64,000 bases of DNA from Pseudorhodoferax sp. Leaf274 (lineage in GTDB: Bacteria > Pseudomonadota > Gammaproteobacteria > Burkholderiales > Burkholderiaceae_C), in contig NZ_LMNA01000029.1 of NCBI RefSeq assembly GCF_001422445.1, forward strand, positions 162,661 through 226,660, in the 5' to 3' direction. Position numbers and translations under genes: made by a program. Below, piece after piece: positions 60,721-64,000 of this stretch. Every line of letters starts with the position of its first letter. Position 1 is the stretch's first letter. Under the pieces are notes generated by a model. It was not told the origin of the DNA. It saw nothing but the letters and a program-made list of their open reading frames with translations, and searched no databases.

Positions 60721-61977
60721 TCATGGCGTGGCCTCCCGGGCTGCCACGGGGCAGGCCTCGACCAGGGCGTCGGTCTCCAGGGCCGGCACCAGCTTGGGGT
60801 TGTGGCGCGGCAGGCCGCCGAGCCAGCTCGGGTAGCGGCGCAGCACGTGGAACACCACATAGCTGCGCATCAGCTGCCAGCCGCTGGGCTCGCCGATGCT
60901 GGCGCGGTCGATCTGCTTGCAGGCGTTGTCGACGAGGTGGTCCAGCCGCTCGCGCAGGGTGCGGTTGAAAGCCTGGTCGTGGATCAGCACGTTGGCCTCC
61001 AGGTTCAGCGCCAGGCTCAGCGGGTCGAGGTTGCTGGAGCCCACCGTGGCCCAGCGGTCGTCCACCAGCGCCACCTTGCCGTGCAGCGGGCGCTCGCAGT
61101 ATTCGTACACCTCCACGCCGGCGCGCACCAGGTGGTGGTAAAGCATCTGCGCTGCGACCTTGACGATGGGCATATCGGGTTCGCCCTGCAGGATCAGCCG
61201 CACCTGCACGCCGCGCTTGGCCGCGCGGCGTAGTTCGCGGATGAGCCGGTAGCCGGGAAAGAAGTAGGCGTTGGCGATCGTCACGTGCTCGCGCGCCGCG
61301 CGGATGGCGAGCCGGTAGTAGCGCTCGATGTCGTCGGTGTGGTGCGTGTTGTCGCGCGTGACCAGCATGGCCTGGGCGTCGCCGGCCGGCGGCAGCGCGC
61401 GCGCGCGCTGGCGCATCAACGCGCGGTGGCTGAACCAGCGCTTGATGCCCGTCTGGTGGCGCAGGCCCTCTGCCAGCATGGCATGCACGAAGCGGTGGAT
61501 GTCGCCCACCAGCGGCCCGCGGATCTGCACGGAGTAGTCCTGCTTGGCCTGCGGGCCGAAATCCATCAGGTGGTCGGCCGAATAGTTGATGCCGCCGATG
61601 AAGGCCAGCTCGGCATCGACCACGACGATCTTGCGGTGCATGCGGCGCAGCATGTTGGTGCGCCACTTCCAGATGCGCAGGCCAGGGTCGAACACGTGCA
61701 CGCGCACGCCGGCTTCGCACAGGCTGCCGATGAAGCGGTCCGACAGGTCCGGCGATCCGAATCCGTCGATGGTCACGTCGATCTGCACGCCACGCCTGGC
61801 GGCCGTCAGCAAGGCCTCGTGCAGCGCCAGGCCGACCTTGTCCTCGAACAGGATGAAGGTTTCCAGCACGACTTCCTGGCGGGCGTTGGCGATGGCCTCG
61901 AAGACGCGGGGGAAGAACTGCTCGCCGTTTTCCAGAAGTTCAAGCTCGTTGCCGCTGGTCCAGCGCGTGGCGTTCAT
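60721..61977 (-). CDS. clsB: cardiolipin synthase B-type phospholipase D family protein
   Basis: The 418-residue protein has two HKD motifs, HRKIVVVDAELAFIGGIN and HGKVALVDDRWATVGSSN, which form the phosphatidyl-transfer site of cardiolipin synthase. The N-terminal LENGEQFFPRVFEAI and ETFILFEDKVG match ClsB rather than ClsA, and there is no N-terminal membrane pair. It is the first gene of the minus-strand unit clsB, ybhN-like, otsB, otsA. Co-expression with trehalose genes suggests an envelope/osmotic stress programme. The RBS is poor. Confidence 0.92.
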   Translation of the reverse strand: MNATRWTSGNELELLENGEQFFPRVFEAIANARQEVVLETFILFEDKVGLALHEALLTAARRGVQIDVTIDGFGSPDLSDRFIGSLCEAGVRVHVFDPGLRIWKWRTNMLRRMHRKIVVVDAELAFIGGINYSADHLMDFGPQAKQDYSVQIRGPLVGDIHRFVHAMLAEGLRHQTGIKRWFSHRALMRQRARALPPAGDAQAMLVTRDNTHHTDDIERYYRLAIRAAREHVTIANAYFFPGYRLIRELRRAAKRGVQVRLILQGEPDMPIVKVAAQMLYHHLVRAGVEVYEYCERPLHGKVALVDDRWATVGSSNLDPLSLALNLEANVLIHDQAFNRTLRERLDHLVDNACKQIDRASIGEPSGWQLMRSYVVFHVLRRYPSWLGGLPRHNPKLVPALETDALVEACPVAAREATP

Positions 61978-62126
61978 GGTGGGTCAGGGTGACAAAGGTG
62001 AGGGCCCATGTGTACCCCGCACCCCGGGGGGACACTGTAGGACAAGGGCGGTTGGGCCTGTGTCGGGATGCCCCGATCCGCAACTGGTCTTTGTGGGATG
62101 AGCCGTAGAGAGCTCTTTTGAGATCG

Positions 62127-62168
62127 ATTGCGTAGCAGAATGTGCAATCCACTAAAATTGCTACAATT
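62127..62168 (+). promoter_or_regulatory. hipBA promoter and operator region
   Basis: This is an AT-rich patch. TACAAT (62162-62167) is a good -10 box but has no clear -35. AATTG (62156-62160) and CAATT (62164-62168) form a dyad with a 3-nt centre over the -10 box. A second dyad, ATTGC (62127-62131) with GCAAT (62144-62148), lies upstream. Two spaced operators are usual for HipB autorepression. Confidence 0.5.
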
Positions 62169-62199
62169 AATACTCTTACAGGCCAGAAAGATCGTTGAA

Positions 62200-62517
62200 A
62201 TGAGCATCGTGGCGCAACTCGTGCAGGCCCGCAAACACAGCGGCATGACCCAGGCAGCGTTGGCGGCCGCGGCAGGGCTGTCGCGCATGACGGTGCAGCG
62301 CATCGAGAGCGGCGACATCGACCCGCGCCTGTCCTCGCTGCTGGAGATGGCGCGCGTGCTGGGGCTGGAGGCGCTGGCCGTGCCCGCCACGCTGCGGCCC
62401 GAGCTGGAGGCCTTCGTGCGCGCCGGCGGTCGGCTGCTGGGCCAGCCCGCCGGGGCCGGCGCGCCGCCCTCGGTGGTCGACACCATCGGCCGCCAGCACG
62501 GTGGGCCCGGAGGATGA
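62200..62517 (+). CDS. hipB: HipB-type antitoxin (XRE family)
   Basis: The 105-residue protein has a helix-turn-helix of the Xre/Cro type (VQARKHSGMTQAALAAAAGLSRMTVQRIESG, given here in part as GMTQAALAAAAGLSRMTVQR). It is followed by LLEMARVLGLEAL and a flexible tail. It should neutralise HipA and repress the operon. ATG 62200 has AGAAAG 9 nt upstream; further upstream codons are AT-rich promoter sequence. Its last codon overlaps hipA (ATGA). HipB proteins of this size, with a long proline/glycine tail, occur beside HipA kinases. Confidence 0.86.
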   Translation: MSIVAQLVQARKHSGMTQAALAAAAGLSRMTVQRIESGDIDPRLSSLLEMARVLGLEALAVPATLRPELEAFVRAGGRLLGQPAGAGAPPSVVDTIGRQHGGPGG

Positions 62518-63815
62518 GCACCGCCATCCGCTATCTGCGGATGCACCTGCACCTGCCCGACCGCAGCCGGCGCGCCATCGGCTACCTCTCGCAGTACGGC
62601 GACATCATGCGCGCCTCGTTCGACGCCGACTACATCGCCGATCCGCAGCGCCCCACGCTGTCGCTGGCCTTCCGCGGCGAGCGCGAGGACGACACGCGCG
62701 CCATCCTCGCCGCGCCGCACGACGCCCGCCTGGTGCAACTGGGCGGGCGCTGGCCGGCCTACTTCGCCAACCTGCTGCCCGAGGGCCATAACCGCGAGCG
62801 GCTGGCGCGCGAGCGCCGTTGTGGCCCCGACGACGAGTTCGAGCTGCTGGCCGCCGCCGGCCACGACCTCATGGGCGCCATCGAGGTCGAGCCCGTGCCC
62901 GCGCGCGAAGGCATTCCCGACGTGGTGCGGCACTGGCACACGGCCCTGGGCCTGGACGTGCTGGAGCCCGGCTTCGTCGAGGAGCCCGTGGAGGACGCGG
63001 CCGCGCTGCCCGGCGTGGTGACCAAGTTCTCGGCCGTGCAGGACGGCAGGCGCTACCTGGTGCGCCGCCACGGCCAGGCCGGTGCCTTCATCCTCAAGCT
63101 GCCCACGGCACGGCACCCCGACCTGGTGGCCAACGAGATGGCGGGCTACCGGCTGTGCGGGGCGCTGGGCCTGGCCTGCGCCCAGGCCCGCGCGATCTCG
63201 CGCGCCGACGCCGAACTGCCCGAGCAGCTGCCGTTCGACCAGATCCTGGCCGTGCAGCGCTTCGACCGCGGCCCCGACGGCCAGCGCATCCACATGGAGG
63301 AATTCGCCCAGGCGCTGCAGTACCCGCCGCAGCACAAGTACGGCCGCGAGATGGTGCGCGACTACGCCACCATGCTGCAGGTGCTGGACCGTTACTCGGC
63401 CCGTCCCGCGCCGGACGTGCGCGAGTTCATGGCCCGCTTCGTCGCGTTCATCCTGCTGGGCAACACCGACGCCCACCTCAAGAACTGGGCGCTGCTGTAC
63501 CCCGACGCGCGCCAGCCGGTGCTGGCGCCGCTGTACGACCCGGTCTGCGTCAGCGCACTGTTCGCCGACGTGGGCCCGCACGACTACGCCGTGAACCGCG
63601 CCATCGACACGCGGCTGCGCGCCTTCGGCTGGGACCAGCTGGAAGCCATGCTGAAGGCCGCGCGGCTGCTGCGCGTGCCGAATCTGCTGCGCATTGCGCG
63701 CCAGCTGGTGCGGCAGGCGCAGGCGGATTGGCCCGCGTTGCTGCGGGAGGCGCCGCCCGCGGTGCACGGGGCCGTCACCGAGCGGCTGGCGGGCGGGGTG
63801 GCGCTGGCCGGTTGA
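62514..63815 (+). CDS. hipA: HipA-type serine/threonine kinase toxin
   Basis: This 433-residue protein kinase is the toxin of a type II pair. The N-terminal subdomain (about 1-110) is of the Couple_hipA type, with YFANLLPEGHNRERLAR. The kinase core has VVTKFSAVQDG, the ATP lysine in AFILKLPT, the catalytic loop NTDAHLKNWALL, and the metal aspartate in LAPLYDPV. In HipA, phosphorylation of glutamyl-tRNA synthetase stops translation; whether this member has the same target is unknown. It overlaps hipB by 4 bp and converges on the last gene. Confidence 0.92.
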   Translation: MSTAIRYLRMHLHLPDRSRRAIGYLSQYGDIMRASFDADYIADPQRPTLSLAFRGEREDDTRAILAAPHDARLVQLGGRWPAYFANLLPEGHNRERLARERRCGPDDEFELLAAAGHDLMGAIEVEPVPAREGIPDVVRHWHTALGLDVLEPGFVEEPVEDAAALPGVVTKFSAVQDGRRYLVRRHGQAGAFILKLPTARHPDLVANEMAGYRLCGALGLACAQARAISRADAELPEQLPFDQILAVQRFDRGPDGQRIHMEEFAQALQYPPQHKYGREMVRDYATMLQVLDRYSARPAPDVREFMARFVAFILLGNTDAHLKNWALLYPDARQPVLAPLYDPVCVSALFADVGPHDYAVNRAIDTRLRAFGWDQLEAMLKAARLLRVPNLLRIARQLVRQAQADWPALLREAPPAVHGAVTERLAGGVALAG

Positions 63816-63825
63816 TCGAACCGAC

Positions 63826-64000
63826 TCAGGCAAAAGCCTTCGCGATCTCCCGCGTGACGCGCAGGAAGCGGTCCACGTCGTCCGTGCCGTGGCAGTGCAG
63901 CGGCGACACGCGCACGGCGCCGGCCAGGCCGAACGATTCCAGCATGCGCCTGGAATACAGGCTCGTGGCCACGCGCTCGTAGACCACCACGCCGCGGCGC
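63826..64000 (-). CDS. class-V aminotransferase / cysteine-desulfurase-like protein, C-terminal part
   Basis: The last 57 codons of a minus-strand gene run from the window edge to TGA at 63826. They include SRRMLESFGLAGAVRVSPLH and HGTDDVDRFLRVTREIAKAFA. The VRVSPLH-x3-T-x-DDVDRFL pattern is the C-terminal small domain of class-V PLP enzymes (NifS/SufS-like or related). The catalytic lysine and the rest lie outside. It is convergent with hipA, 10 bp away. Confidence 0.75.
   Translation of the reverse strand, partial: RRGVVVYERVATSLYSRRMLESFGLAGAVRVSPLHCHGTDDVDRFLRVTREIAKAFA

Overview
The window is 64 kb of a very GC-rich, densely coded bacterial chromosome. It most likely comes from a betaproteobacterium of the Burkholderiales, family Comamonadaceae (Variovorax/Acidovorax-like). 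The evidence is the codon use (GCC, CTG and CGC dominate), many ATGA/GTGA gene overlaps, a HutF/HutG-type histidine pathway, many periplasmic-binding-protein transporters, and a gene-junction repeat of a kind I associate with this family. There are no tRNA, rRNA, CRISPR or insertion-sequence genes, and no stretch over 300 bases without a gene.

Layout. 1-7443: assorted genes, namely the start of a possible signalling protein, a YceH/DUF480 protein, gamma-glutamyltransferase, a patatin-like lipase divergent from an acyl-CoA synthetase, a membrane acyltransferase, and a single-domain response regulator behind an FNR/Anr-like box. 7454-17041: a GntR regulator divergent from a nine-gene catabolic operon (FAD-dependent 2-hydroxyacid dehydrogenase, TRAP transporter, two SDR dehydrogenases, a PEP-mutase/isocitrate-lyase enzyme, a DapA-type aldolase and a PfkB kinase). 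Its substrate is unknown. 17043-17746: a PIN-domain toxin-antitoxin pair with a clear promoter and operator.

17875-33040: a complete histidine-utilisation locus. It holds an ABC importer, hutC, hutH, hutU, a second amino-acid binding protein and permease, then hutD, hutI, hutF and hutG, and finally a FAD-dependent 2-hydroxyacid dehydrogenase and a HisC-like aminotransferase that overlap hutG and each other. Two HutC-type operators (TGTA-N2-TACA and a one-mismatch variant) lie before the ABC importer and before hutH. The last two genes could feed imidazolyl-lactate into the pathway through imidazolyl-pyruvate and histidine; this is the most interesting hypothesis here.

33168-37565: an outer-membrane protein, an NCS1 permease, a hydantoin/allantoin-type racemase and a GntR regulator, with a 13-bp inverted repeat in the NCS1 promoter. 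37615-42042: an FbpABC-type ABC importer on the minus strand.

42155-61977: a trehalose/alpha-glucan supercluster. The plus-strand operon is glgB, glgE, a treS-maltokinase fusion, a small MscS/CmpX-like membrane protein, treZ and treY. Converging on it is a minus-strand set of clsB, ybhN-like, otsB, otsA and a diguanylate cyclase. Three trehalose routes (OtsAB, TreYZ, TreS) and the TreS-Mak-GlgE glucan route are therefore together. 62127-64000: a HipBA toxin-antitoxin module and the end of a class-V aminotransferase-like gene.

Cross-cutting: a dispersed repeat lies between the stop codon of one gene and the start codon of the next at three junctions. At two of them it appears to supply the downstream Shine-Dalgarno sequence.
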